The translations under genes and the position numbers were made by a program. The notes below the pieces were generated by a model, which was given only the letters and a program-made list of their open reading frames with translations, did not search any database and was not told the origin of the DNA. This document shows positions 1 to 10,596 of a stretch of 64,000 bases of DNA, piece after piece; positions within the stretch are counted from its first letter, which is position 1; each line of letters begins with the position of its first letter. The stretch is taken from contig CM060195.1 of assembly GCA_030549335.1 (NCBI GenBank), forward strand, positions 13,998,501 through 14,062,500. The letters are read 5' to 3'. Origin of the DNA: Pontederia crassipes. Lineage: Eukaryota; Streptophyta; Magnoliopsida; Commelinales; Pontederiaceae.

Positions 1-254
1 GATATACGAAGGTGTAAAGATAAAATTGTTTGGGCGTAAAGATAAAATGATTTGTATCTTTTGGGAGTAATGGAAAGGAGTAAAGATAAAATAATTTCCT
101 TACGGCCGAGACTCTTTGGGCGTAAAAAGATAAGAAAGATTTATCTTTGGGCGTAATGATAAAAGGGATTTATCTTTGGCCGAGTTTATCTCATAATTTT
201 AAAGTCAACCGTACGATGTTACGGCCGAGATCAAATTGAAGGCCGTCCGCACCC

Positions 255-262
255 TATAAATA
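255..262 (+). promoter_or_regulatory. LTR TATA box (TATAAATA)
   Basis: TATAAATA sits in a block (CACCCTATAAATACGTGAAG) that is identical in all the complete family LTRs here, just 3' of the motif-rich U3. Transcription of R is expected to begin roughly 30 bp downstream. Confidence 0.65.
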
Positions 263-660
263 CGTGAAGAATCCATCGTTTCAATTGGTGCTCTGAAGTT
301 CAGGTTTCTTCCACGGCGAGTCGTGAGCTCTGCAGGCTACGACCAAGAGGAGAGAGGTGCGACGGCTGGAAGTTGATCGCGACCCTGATCAAGTCCGAGA
401 GGCTGCCCGACTGTCTGCCCGTGATCCGAAGCTTCGACTTTTGTCTATTTGGGTGTAATTCTTCCAATTATTATTACTTTGTTATTATCTCTCCAGAATT
501 TCTAGGATGAACTCCATATTTTTATTTATTTCATTTTAGGAGATTATTATTGAAGGGAAACTATTTGACCCTATATTATTTGTTTTAATCTTTTCTGATC
601 AATTAATTAATTGTGCTTAATGCTTTTAATTTAATTATTTGGATTTCTGAGTTGAGTACT

Positions 661-946
661 TACCAGTTTGTGGATTATTTAATTTCAAAATTCATTAATT
701 AAATTAATTGATTTTATGTGAAATTAATAATTGACATAAATTTGATAACTAGTGTGTGGAGAATCAAGTTTATGTGGTCTGTTAATCTAACCAGTTTGTG
801 GAGTGATTAATAGTCTAGGATTTTCATATTAATGCATCTTAATTTTAATCTTATCTGACGAATACCAGTTTGTGGGACTTTAGGTTTGATTAAATTTAAG
901 ATAGTTTGAATTACCGGATTAAATAGCAGAATTACCAGTTTGTGGA
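661..946 (+). repeat. ACCAGTTTGTGGA repeats in LTR R/U5
   Basis: The 13-bp motif ACCAGTTTGTGGA, or a near copy, recurs at about 662, 789, 864 and 934, with a variant CTAGTGTGTGGAG at 749. Spacing is roughly 40-90 bp in AT-rich sequence. The same series occurs at matching places in the other family LTRs, around 9970-10250, 20455-20740 and, on the minus strand, 25070-25370. Confidence 0.7.
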
Positions 947-1286
947 CTCTGTGATGTTAATTTTGTAAATTAATAACTTGAGAAAATTCCTAATCCATCT
1001 TAAAAGATTAAGTTTATCTTTTATGGTTCAAACATTTATCCTGATCTATTTTCATCCTAAGGCTTAACTTCAACACCACTATATTATCTTTATCTTATTT
1101 TCTTTATTTTATTTTATAAAATCTCTTTCCTAAATACATGTTTTTCCTCTCTTATTAATTTATAAATCCAGATATTGAATTAATAATATTCCTCGTGGGT
1201 TCGACACTCTTACTCCTATTACTATATTACTTGAGCGACTAGTGCACTTGCTAGCAAATTTTATTGTTACAAAATCAAACGCATCA

Positions 1287-1638
1287 CGGCTTTATCTTCA
1301 TGCCATTACGCCCAAAAGATAAAATCCTTTTATCTTTACCCCTTCAAATCTCACCCAAAACGGCTTGGGTGTAAAGCCAAATCTCGGCCGTAATGGTAAA
1401 TTCTTCGGAATTTCAGCCGATACGGCACAATCCATCTAAATCTCGATTTTTCCTGCAAAATAATTATCAAAATTTAGTTAATCCATCCACAATTAAAATA
1501 TTCAGAGAATTTAATAATTAAAATTGATAAATCCGGAATTACGATTAAAAGTGACTAAAAATGATGCATGCCATGATTAAATTACAGAAAAATTAATTAA
1601 AATAATAATCTAAAATATGTTATATTTTGCATGCATCA
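1287..1638 (-). repeat. 3' LTR fragment (U3 start) of the outer element
   Basis: This is the reverse complement of the family U3. It matches 26189-26531 almost base for base and ends at GCATCA, which is the TGATGC terminus in element orientation. It is bounded inside by the polypurine tract at 1639. The rest of the LTR is displaced by the LTR ending at 1286. Confidence 0.85.
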
Positions 1639-1677
1639 AACTCCCCCAAGCTTAAAGTCTTGCTTGTCCTCAAGCAA
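1639..1677 (-). other. Polypurine tract with upstream AGGA hairpin (outer element)
   Basis: In element orientation TTGCTTG-AGGA-CAAGCAA (1660-1677) forms a perfect 7-bp stem with a 4-nt loop. After a short spacer comes AAGCTTGGGGGAGTTT, directly abutting the LTR start. The tract would prime plus-strand DNA synthesis. The same arrangement precedes the 3' LTR of element B and, with compensatory stem changes, of element E. Confidence 0.8.
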
Positions 1678-1996
1678 AAATTCAAAGCAAGGCTCGAGAA
1701 AGTTCCATCATAGCCGCCATATTGTCAACTGACTAATTTTCTCACAAAATTCTTCTGCACACCTACTACTCAGCATCTTATCATTTTCCATGCACTTAGC
1801 TTCATAGAGGTTCTGAATGCTACACAAATTTAAACAATCTCAAATTCAGCCTTGTGAAAAAAATAAATTGTCTATCAAATAATAGCATTAATATTGAACA
1901 CATAAGTACTAATTGAGCTTAAAACTTTTTCTTTTTCTTTTCATTTTTCAACTTTATTTTCAATCATTTAAAAGTTCTAATCTTCAAGCAGGATTG

Positions 1997-2266
1997 CACA
2001 AGGAAGTCCATGTAGCGGGCTTTAGACTGATGACTCCCAGACCAGATGACCTTAGGGCAACAGGTGATAAGGCACCCCTCGAGTTTACTTGCCCGAACAA
2101 CCAAGGTTCTGAATGAAGAGTTCGAACTTAGCCATGGTTCAGTACTCCTGTGCTTCTCCATATTCCATAAGATGGTCCATGTAGCGGGCTTTCGATCGAC
2201 GGATCCCAAAGCAATTGCCCTTAGGTCACCAGGCATGAACCCCTACGGATCTAATTACCTGAACAC
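1997..2266 (-). repeat. Conserved ~100-bp non-coding block, two diverged copies
   Basis: Two related copies lie at about 1997-2102 and 2166-2266. Shared pieces on the plus strand include GTCCATGTAGCGGGCTTT and the GCCCTTAGG-type core. The block matches 18828-19095 of element B in reverse complement and 27205-27303 of element E. Short reading frames cover it on both strands, but neither looks selected for protein. Confidence 0.7.
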
Positions 2267-2750
2267 ATCTTGGTTCCGAATAACACTTTTGTACCTACAC
2301 ATAACTTTATTCAACCTTTTTTTTTTCTGTTGGGGTTTAACTAACCCTTCTTTATTTTATAAGCTCAAAAAGTACTTGATATGGTCAATAGGAAGGCTAC
2401 TACTATCAAGACTTAAAAAGAAATAAAAAGGCATGAATATGATTTTGTCGTCTAGTCATTCATAATTCTACTTAGCATAGGCACATAGTCCATAAGTTTG
2501 ATACTAAAATAGCAAGTGATAAGAAGAAAAGTATTCAAATTTCATCAATTAACAATATGTCTTTGAACTTCTACTAAAAACAATAAGACAAGAGTTTGTT
2601 AAGATGATAGCAAAAAAATAAATGCATGCAATGGTATTTTTTAGAAAATTTTCAAAATTTTCAAAATTTTATTTTTTTTTGGATTTTTTTATAAATAGAT
2701 GCAAACATAAGCAAATAAACAGAAAGAAACATGCAATGCATGAAATGCAA

Positions 2751-2787
2751 ACTCCCCCAAGCTTGAACTAGACACTGTCCTCAGTGT
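2751..2787 (-). other. Second (internal) polypurine tract with AGGA hairpin
   Basis: In element orientation ACACTG-AGGA-CAGTGT (2772-2787) is a perfect 6-bp stem with the same loop as the LTR-proximal hairpin. It is followed by TTCAAGCTTGGGGGAGTTT. It lies about 1.1 kb before the LTR and just after the post-pol gene. It could be a central-type polypurine tract or the relic of an ancestral LTR boundary. Confidence 0.7.
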
Positions 2788-2879
2788 TAAGCCAGCAAGG
2801 GAAAGTGATACATACTCAATAAAAAAGAAAATTTAAAGAAACGAAAATAAAGAAAAGGGAAAAGACACAACCGGATTTA

Positions 2880-4553
2880 CTATCTGTATGGTGGTGATGG
2901 TGGATGGTAGCCGAGATTTCCTTGGCGCATATGATACTCATGGATGCGTCTCGTCATGCGCGCATGTTGATTCTGAAGGGATTCGAAGCGACCCTGACGA
3001 TCATCCATATTTCTAAAATCGGCTCGAATGTTGGTCAACTCTTGTGCTTGTCGAAGTTGCTCTTCTTGAATAGCGTGCAACTGCCCTGACTGACGAAGTT
3101 GTTCTTCTTGAAAAGTGTGAAACTCCCCTGCTTGACGAAGTTGTTCATCATACATTGATTCCCATAAGTTTTGCATGGAAGCATAGTCCGGCTGAGGTGG
3201 CGGAGGTGGATAGTAAGTCTGCTCTGGAGCTGAAGTAAAAGTGGGCTCCGGTGCTATATAGCGATTCTGCACAGGTTCTTGTAAAGGGGCAGATACTTCA
3301 ATCGAATCGCGTTCCTCGTAAGGAGTAGAAGGTATGAACGAGGAATCAGAAGAGCTCTCTTGTGCTGGAGATGGAATCAGAGAAGGCACTGGCATATAAG
3401 GTGAATGGACGGATGTGGCATATTGGGAAGCTGCCGGTGGTATAGCCTGGAATCCTTGTTGCTGTTGAAGGTAGGGTTGTGCTGCCGCATAATCAGTAGA
3501 ATCAAACTAGGAGAAAGGTTCATCCTGGTGTAGCTGTCCGACAGAGGTAGATGGTCCTGCAGGTGGAATTACTGGAGCTATGACCTGCCTAAAAAGGAGC
3601 CAATTATTTGGATTAATCGGCGTAAAAGCATCTCGATCTGAGCAGGGCACCTCCTGATGATGGCCTTTAAAAATAAAAACTTTGATCCCTGAGTTGTTGG
3701 TCTTCACGAGACCCATAGCTTGAATGGTCCTACGAGTGAGGTGAGTGCTTCCTGGCACAGCTTCAAGATCATCCAAGTCAAGTTGTAGGTGCTGAGCGAT
3801 AGGTGTGAGAAGGGCACCCATGTTAATGCTACCGTCACGATGAGTAGTGCGGCGCTGGAATCGACGAATGAGGAAGGCACCCACATTAACAGGAGTTTTG
3901 TGAAGCATGCTGTGGATGAGATATAACTCTCCTTCTGAGACGGCACCATCATTATCACTGCGTCCACTTATGGTGTTGCTTAGCATGCAATGGACGTAGC
4001 GCAGAACAAGATTCTGAATTGAGCTATCTTTAGCAGTGTTCCAAACCAATCGGTCTTCTTCTGTTATCTGTTTCCAAAAAGTTTCAGCATCAAAGTCAGC
4101 AGGTACAGAAAGAGATCCATGATTGGAAAATCCATAGATATTATTAATCTCTCCTAGAGTGAGAGTAAATGGTCGTCCATAAAGTTGGAATGAAATGCGG
4201 GGCTGATCATAGTTCCTGCCATCTAAATTAAAGATTTCCAGAGATAAGAGGAATTCCATAATTAGTACTTCATAAGTTGGCCACCAAGAATGCACAAAGT
4301 CAGATAGTCCAATTTGAGAAAATAATAGATGAATATCTGCAAGTAAATTATACTCACTCAGCAATTCAGTATCTGAAAATCTGGTGGCATGAATTCGAAT
4401 ATCACACATCCGTTCATATCGAGCTTGATACTCCGGCTTAGTCCAATAATAATCTCCGGGGTAGGAGATTAATTGTGAGGGTTGTGGAGCCGGCTGAGCA
4501 TTCGGATGTCGTCGTTCATGACGTCCCCTCCATATATTAGCAAATCGCCTCAT
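2880..4553 (-). pseudogene. ATHILA ORF1-like gene in the post-pol (env-like) position, broken by an internal TAG
   Basis: The frame opens at ATG 4551-4553 (MRRFANIWRGRHE...) and runs 348 codons to TAG at 3507-3509. The same frame then stays open to TAG at 2880, for 558 codons in all. The first part resembles the plant ATHILA ORF1 family (Pfam ATHILA), with a fold-like segment around QLYGRPFTLTLGEINNIYGF. The C-terminal part is proline/glutamine-rich and carries three consecutive 14-residue repeats beginning (D/E)EQLRQ, a probable coiled coil. No signal peptide is evident. Upstream codons to 4820 are open only because of motif repeats, so the ATG at 4553 is preferred. The function of this family is not established. 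Element B lacks the gene. Confidence 0.7.
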
Positions 4554-4599
4554 CGTGATCTGGACAAAAATAAACAAAGAAAAGGTACCGGCTCGGTGG

Positions 4600-5575
4600 A
4601 AGCGGCTGAGGTTTCGACCGTAGTATTCGATGAAGAACCGGCTGAAGGTCGGAGGTGACTCGGCCGTAATAAGTGTCGGCCGTAAAAAATGTCGGGAAAA
4701 CGCTGGAACTTCGGCCGTAAGAGTAGATGAACCTGTAGATTTCGGCCTTAACGAATGGCTGTGAGATTTCGGCCGTAAAAAAGTCTTGATGTGAGGTGTT
4801 GAGGCTCGGCCGTAATGCACCCGGGAGGCGCTGGAACTTCGGCCGTAAGGGAGTTAGCTCCGGTGGAAACTCGGCCGTAAAGAGGAAAGTCGATGAGGAA
4901 TCTCGGCCGTAATGAAGTCTCGATGCGCGGTGTTTTTGATCGGCCGTAACGCACCCGGGAGGCGTTGGAACTTCGGCCGTAAGGGAGTTAGCTCCGGTGG
5001 AAACTCGGCCGTAATAAGTGTCGGCCGTAAAGAGAAAAGTTGATGAGGAATCTCGGCCGTAAAGAACAGGCGCGGTGCTTTTGGGCGTAAGGATCGGCGG
5101 TGACGGTGTTGAGACTTCGGCCGTAGAGAAGAAAAGGTGTAAGGGTAGCGGAAAAACCTCGGCCGTAATGCACAGAGGGTGGTGCGTGGTGGCTTCGGCC
5201 GTAAAGAAGATTGATCTGCAACATACAAGAGGGGGTAGGATTTTATAGATGAATTTCCGGGCGTAATCTGACCTGTCCCACGTGACGACGTAGTGAAAAG
5301 TCATGTCCGGGCGTAAAAGCATGCATTTTTCCAAGGCACGTCCATGGTCTCCCTGTCATGTCGAAGCTTTGACGATTTCCAAGGCACGTCCGTGGTCTGC
5401 TGGTGTGACATCTCGGTCGTAACGGAATGGTGGCAGGGCGTAATGTCCGAGCTTCGGCCGTAGAGAGCACAGGTGGCAGGGCGTAACGACGGTGGCAGCT
5501 TGTCTCGTGGAGGGAATCAATTCTTGGAATTTACGCCCATGCTTGGAGTTGACGCCCCTGAGTTTATCTCTCCTT
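4600..5575 (-). repeat. TTACGGCCGA / TTACGCCC motif array after pol
   Basis: On the plus strand TCGGCCGTAA recurs roughly every 30-60 bp, with GGGCGTAA variants. In element sense it reads TTACGGCCGA or TTACGCCC. Several longer segments are also tandemly duplicated, for example the stretch with CACCCGGGAGGCG at about 4818 and 4946. Because the motif reads LRPK, TAEV or YGR in the three frames and carries no stop, long spurious reading frames arise here. Confidence 0.8.
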
Positions 5576-5775
5576 ACAAACATTAAATATTAATTAAATT
5601 AAATGACTCCATAATAAAATAAATGTCTAATTAAAATTAAAAATAAAACTATCACCGAAACTAAGATATTAATTAACAACTAATTAGACTAATAAAAATA
5701 AATAAATAAATAAAATAAAAAGGATAGAAATAGTTCTGATTTATAGTCGTCAGCTTGACTTTGTCAATTCGTCAT

Positions 5776-8700
5776 TTAGATGGTAAACGGATTAATCATA
5801 GATAAATTTTGATAATATGTGTTATCATGATAGAGTTTAAGTCTATGTCCATTAACTTTAAATTTTTGTTTATGATCCAATGATTCAATTTCAAATGTTC
5901 CATAAGGTGAACAATTGATTATGATATAAGGGCCAGTCCACCTTGATTTGAGTTTTCCAGGAAATAATTTGAGTTTACTATTGTAAAGAAGCACTCGTTG
6001 ACCAGGTAAAAATTCTTTATGTTTAATATGCAGGTCATGTAATTTTTTTTGTACGTTCTTTATATAGTTTGCTGTTCTCATACGCATGATATCTAAATTC
6101 ATCGAGCTCATTTAATTGTAATAATCTTTCTGATTGTGATGATTTTAGATCCAGATTTAAAAATTTTGTTGCCCAATAAGCTTTATGTTCTAATTCCACA
6201 GGAAGGTGACATGATTTTCCAAAAACTAATCTATAAGGAGAGGTACCTATAGGTGTCTTAAAAGCGGTTCTATATGCCCAAAGTGCATCGTCTAGTTTCA
6301 AGGACCAATCCTTCCTAGATGAGTTCACAGTTTTCTCTAGAATTCTTTTAATTTCTCTATTTGAAATTTCCACTTGTCCACAAGATTGGGCATGATATGG
6401 GGTACTAAGAAAGTGGTTGACTCCAAATCGGTTAAGAAGAGTTGACATTATTTTATTACAGAAATGTGTTCCATTGTCACTTATGATAGTCCTAGGTGTT
6501 CCAAATTGAGTAAAAATATTTTTTCTTAAAAAGTTGGCAACTACCTTGGCCTCATTTGTTGGTGTGGCTACAGCTTCTACCCATTTGGAAACATAATCAA
6601 CCGCCACTAAGATGTATTGGTTGTTAAAGGATTTAGGGAATGGTCCCATAAAGTCAATGCCCCAAACATCAAAAATATCACATTGTAAAATATTTGTGAG
6701 AGGCATTTCATCTCGACGAGAAATATTACCTGTCCTTTGGCATTTGTCACAATACTTACAGTAGTTTCTTGCATCTCTGTAAATGGTTGGCCAATATAGT
6801 CCACATTCAAGTACCTTAGCCGCTGTTCGATTGGGTCCAAAGTGACCTCCAGCTTGTCCATCGTGGCAATGACTTAGGATATTATCAATCTCATCTTCGT
6901 GAACACATCTTCGAACTACTTGATCTGCACATAATCGAAAAAGATAAGGATCTTCCCAGTGGAATTTCCTTTTTTGATGAGTGGTCATGCCCTTTGGAAT
7001 GTAATGTCCTGCAAGGTAATTAGCAAAATCAGCGAACCATGGTGTAGTGTCAGAAATTTGAAAAATTGTAGAGATAGAAAAAAGTTTCTCGTCTGGAAAT
7101 TCTTCAAGTATGTTTGTGACTTCTCTTGGAGATGAGTCCAAACGAGATAGGTGATCAGCTAATAAGTTCTCAGTCCCTTTTTTGTCTTTTACTTCCACAT
7201 CGAACTCTTGCAAAAGTAATATCCATCGGATCAGTCTAGGTTTGGCATCTTGTTTGCTCATCAAGTGCTTGATGGCTGCATGATCTGTGTATACAATAAT
7301 TTTTGAACAAATTAGATATGATCTAAATTTGTCAAAAACAAAAATAATAGCAAGAAACTCCTTCTCTGTTGTTGCATAATTTAGTTGGGCAGCATTCAAT
7401 GTTCGGCTTGCATAATATATGACATGAAATGTTTTATCCTTTCTTTGCCCCAACACAGCTCCAATAGCACCATCACTCGCGTCACACATCATCTCGAATG
7501 GTAGAGACCAGTCTGGTGCAACAACAACAGGTGCAGAAATTAGCATTTCCTTTAATAAATTAAAGGCAGCAAGACAATCTGAATTAAAATCAAATTTTGT
7601 GTCCTTAGCAAGAAGATTAGTTAAGGGTTTAGTCATTTTTGAAAAATCTTTGATAAAACGGCGATAAAATCCTGCGTGCCCAAGGAAGCTTCGAATGCCC
7701 TTCACATTGGTTGGAGGGGGCAGATTTGTAATAACATCTATCTTGGCCTTATCCACTTCAATTCCAATTGCTGAGATTTTGTGGCCAAGCACTATACCCT
7801 CCTTAACCATGAAGTGACATTTTTCCCAGTTAAGGACCAAATTCGTTTCTTCACATCGCTGCAAAACTAGAGATAAGTTATCCAAATAATTATTAAAAGA
7901 GTTACCAAATAGTGTAAAATCATCCATGAATACTTCGAGTATCTTCTCATTCATGTCTGCAAAGATGGACATCATGCATCTCTGAAATGTTGCTGGAGCG
8001 TTGCATAGACCAAATGGCATCCTTCTATAGGCAAACATTCCATATGGACATGTGAACGTTGTCTTTTCTTGATCCTCAGGTGCTACTGCTATTTGATTGT
8101 ATCCAGAATAGCCATCTAGAAAACAATAATAGCTATGACCTGCAACACGCTCTAACATTTGGTCAATAAAAGGTAATGGAAAATGATCCTTGCGGGTAGC
8201 ATCATTAAGCTTCCTATAGTCTATATAGACTCTCCAACCTGTAAATGTTCTTTGAGGCACCAATTCATTATTTTTATTACTTACCACAGTGATTCCTCCT
8301 TTCTTAGGGACTACCTGCACAGGACTTATCCATGAACTATCAGAAATGTCATATATAATACCTGCATCAAGGAGTTTGATGACCTCCTTTTTCACAACTT
8401 CCCTTAAAGTTGGGTTGAGCCTTCTTTGATGTTGAGCAATTGGCTTGGCATTGTCCTCCATCAAAATCTTGTGCATGCAAATGGTAGGAGAGATGCCCCT
8501 GATATTTGAGATCGACCAGGCAATTGCTCTTTTGTGTTGCCTCAATACTTCTAAAAGTTGGTTTTTCATATCACCTGTCAAATCAGCAGATATGATAACT
8601 GGGTAAGTGTCATTTTCAAGAAAAGTATATCTTAAATGAGGTGGAAGTTCTTTAAGTTCAAATTTTGGAGAATAATCCAATTTATCATTTTCCGCCTCGA

Positions 8701-9004
8701 GTGTCTCTGTTGTTATTGGCGCATTATCGTCTTCCACAATTTCTCTAGATTCCTCTATCATTTCCAAAGCTTCCTTAGCATATGGATCTGAGATAAAATC
8801 TGCAACAATATCATCAAAAACATCAATCGTGTCATTTTCTAAAGAATCAATGGCATAACAGGATGAGTAATCAAAAGGTTGTTTGAGAGAATTTTTTATA
8901 TTGAAAGTGATGTCTTCATTGTTGACGCGAAGTTTGAGCATCCCTTGTTGAACATCTATGAGTGCGTTTCCTGTTGCTAGGAATGGTCTCCCGAGGATGA
9001 TGGG
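5776..9004 (-). pseudogene. pol: pol (end of protease, RT, RNase H, integrase) of the outer element
   Basis: After the interrupted protease ([11 protein letters not shown] at the 9004 end) the frame encodes Ty3/gypsy reverse transcriptase with LDGYSGY and FMDD. RNase H follows (CDASD, TEKE, YTDH), then an integrase with an HHCC-type zinc region, the D, D and E residues in [16 protein letters not shown] and GQVEISNRE, and a C-terminal GPY/F segment (SRWTGPY). It is nearly identical to element B's pol. Lesions: a 21-bp in-frame deletion near 6961, and a +1 change in an A8 run (T8 at 6043-6050, plus strand) that shifts the last ~90 codons into another frame. The frame is otherwise open, so the element decayed recently. 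Confidence 0.9.
9000..9004. repeat. Target-site duplication ATGGG, left copy
   Basis: ATGGG directly precedes the TGATGC start of element B and is repeated at 21072-21076, immediately after its GCATCA end. Removing B and one copy brings the two halves of the outer protease back into the same frame. Confidence 0.95.
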
Positions 9005-10575
9005 TGATGCATGGCATGCATCATTTTTAGTCACTTTTAATCATAATTCCGGATTTATCAATTTTAATTATTAAAATCGCTGAATATTTTAATTGTGGAT
9101 GGATTAACTATATTTTGATAATTATTTGCAGGAAAATTCGAATCTCGGTCGAAATTCAAAGAAATTATTTCTTACGGTCGAGATTTGGCTTTACACCCAA
9201 GTCGTTACGGCCGAGATTCAAAAGGAGTAACAAGATTTAATTCTTTGTTACGGCTAACATTTGAAGGCGTAAAGATAAATGTTTTTATCTTTTGGGCGTA
9301 ACAGGAGAAGTCTTTCCTTACGGCTGAAATTTGGAGGGCGTAATGGCATGAAGATGAAGGGTGTAACAATCAAATGTTTTTATCTTTTGGGCGTAACAAG
9401 ATTTAATTCTCTGTTTCGGCCGAGACTCTAAGGGAGTAAAAGATAAAAAGGATTTATCTTTGGGCGTAATGATAAAAGGATTTATCTTTGGCCGAGTTTA
9501 TCTTATAATTTTAAATTCATCCGTACGATGTTACGGCCGAGATCAAATTGAAGGCCGTCCGCACCCTATAAATACGTGAAGAATCCATCGTTTCAAGGTG
9601 TGCTCTGAAGTTCAGGTTTCTTCCACGGCGAGTCGTGAGCTCTGCAGGCTACGACCAAGAGGAGAGAGGTGCGACGACTGGAGGTTGATCGCGACCCTGA
9701 TCAAGTCCGAGAGGCTGCCCGACTGTCTGCCCAATTCGAGAGCTCTACTTCTATTTTGGGTGTAATTCTTTCGATTATTATTGTTATTTTGTTATTATCT
9801 CTCCAGAATTTCTAGGATGAACTCCATGTTTTTAGGATTATTATTTTAGGAGATTATTAATTGAAGGGAAATGTTTGGACCCCATTTTATTTGTTTTAAT
9901 CTTTTCTGATCAATTATTAATTGTGCTTAATGCTTTAATATTAGTTAATTAAATTTCCGAATTAGGCTATACCAGTTTGTGGAGTGTTTAATTTCAGAAT
10001 TTATTATACTAATTATAATTGATTTTATTTGGAATTAATAATTGACATAAATTTGATAACTAGTGTGTGGAGAATCAAGTTTGTGTGGTCTATTAATCTA
10101 TACCAGTTTGTGGAGTGATTAATAGTCTAGAGAATTCAATTTAATGCATCTTAATTTTAATATGATTTTGGGGGTACCAGTCGTGGAGACTTCAATTCTT
10201 ATTAAATTAAGATAGTTCTATATGATTAAATTGAGGGATGCCAATCGTGGAGACCACAAGTTAATCATGGTAGATTACTTTAGGGAGACTCTAATCCATC
10301 TTTAAAGATTAAATTTATCTTTTATGGTTCAAATATTTATCCTGATCTATTTTCATCCTAAGGCCTAACTTCAACACCATTATCTTATTTTTTATTTTAT
10401 TTCATAAAACTTCTTTCCAAAAATTCATGTTTTTCCTCTCTTATTAATTTATAAATCCAGATATTGAATTAATAATATTCCTCGTGGGTTCGACACTCTT
10501 ACTCCTTTTTACTATATTACTTGAGCGACTAGTGCACTTGCTAGCAAATTTTATTGTTACAAATACAACGCATCA
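9005..10575 (+). repeat. Element B 5' LTR
   Basis: It begins TGATGCATG and ends CAACGCATCA. Compared with the 3' LTR it lacks 58 bp just inside the left end, with CATG at both edges of the missing piece. It also lacks 13 bp of a TTATC/T-run near 10380 and differs by G/A near 9997. U3 holds the GGGCGTAA/TTACGGCCGA motifs, the TATA box is at 9567, and R/U5 holds the ACCAGTTTGTGGA series. Confidence 0.95.
9567..9574 (+). promoter_or_regulatory. Element B promoter TATA box
   Basis: TATAAATA lies in the same conserved context as at 255 and about 1.0 kb before the LTR end. It would drive the genomic RNA of element B. Confidence 0.7.
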
Positions 10576-10581
10576 AGTTTT

Positions 10582-10596
10582 TGGCGCCGTTGCCGG
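10582..10596 (+). other. Primer binding site, tRNA-Asp type
   Basis: TGGCGCCGTTGCCGG starts 6 bp after the LTR end. It complements the 3' end of plant tRNA-Asp(GUC), the primer reported for Athila-type elements. The next bases AGA deviate from the expected GGA. Confidence 0.85.

Larger units (their letters stand above)
1..1286 (+). mobile_element. Athila-family LTR, right part (element D, 3' or solo LTR)
   Basis: This is a plus-orientation LTR of the same family as the LTRs at 9005-10575 and 19430-21071. It runs through U3 motif repeats, a TATA box and the R/U5 region and ends in ...GCATCA at 1286. Its left part lies outside the window. At 1287 the sequence switches abruptly to the reverse complement of the same family's U3, so this LTR was inserted into the outer element's 3' LTR. 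The expected 5-bp duplication on this side is CGGCT (1287-1291), and its partner is off-window. Sequence details in the 660-950 stretch match the outer element's LTR better than element B's. It is either the 3' LTR of a complete element or a solo LTR; the window cannot decide. Confidence 0.85.

Noticed and set aside
2010-2060. CTGATGA within the block, suggesting a hammerhead ribozyme
   Set aside because: No matching GAAA arm or three-stem layout around it.
1913-2426. Short frames over the conserved ~100-bp block on both strands
   Set aside because: Conservation is nucleotide-level and equal in both strands, and the frames are not kept between the two block copies.
4537-5334. Open frames of 68-265 codons rich in LRPK, TAEV and YGR
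   Set aside because: They are the three readings of the stop-free word TTACGGCCGA. Overlapping frames all stay open and no family matches.
6607-6861. 84-codon frame inside the integrase (also 16188-16442)
   Set aside because: Shadow of the integrase zinc region in another frame.
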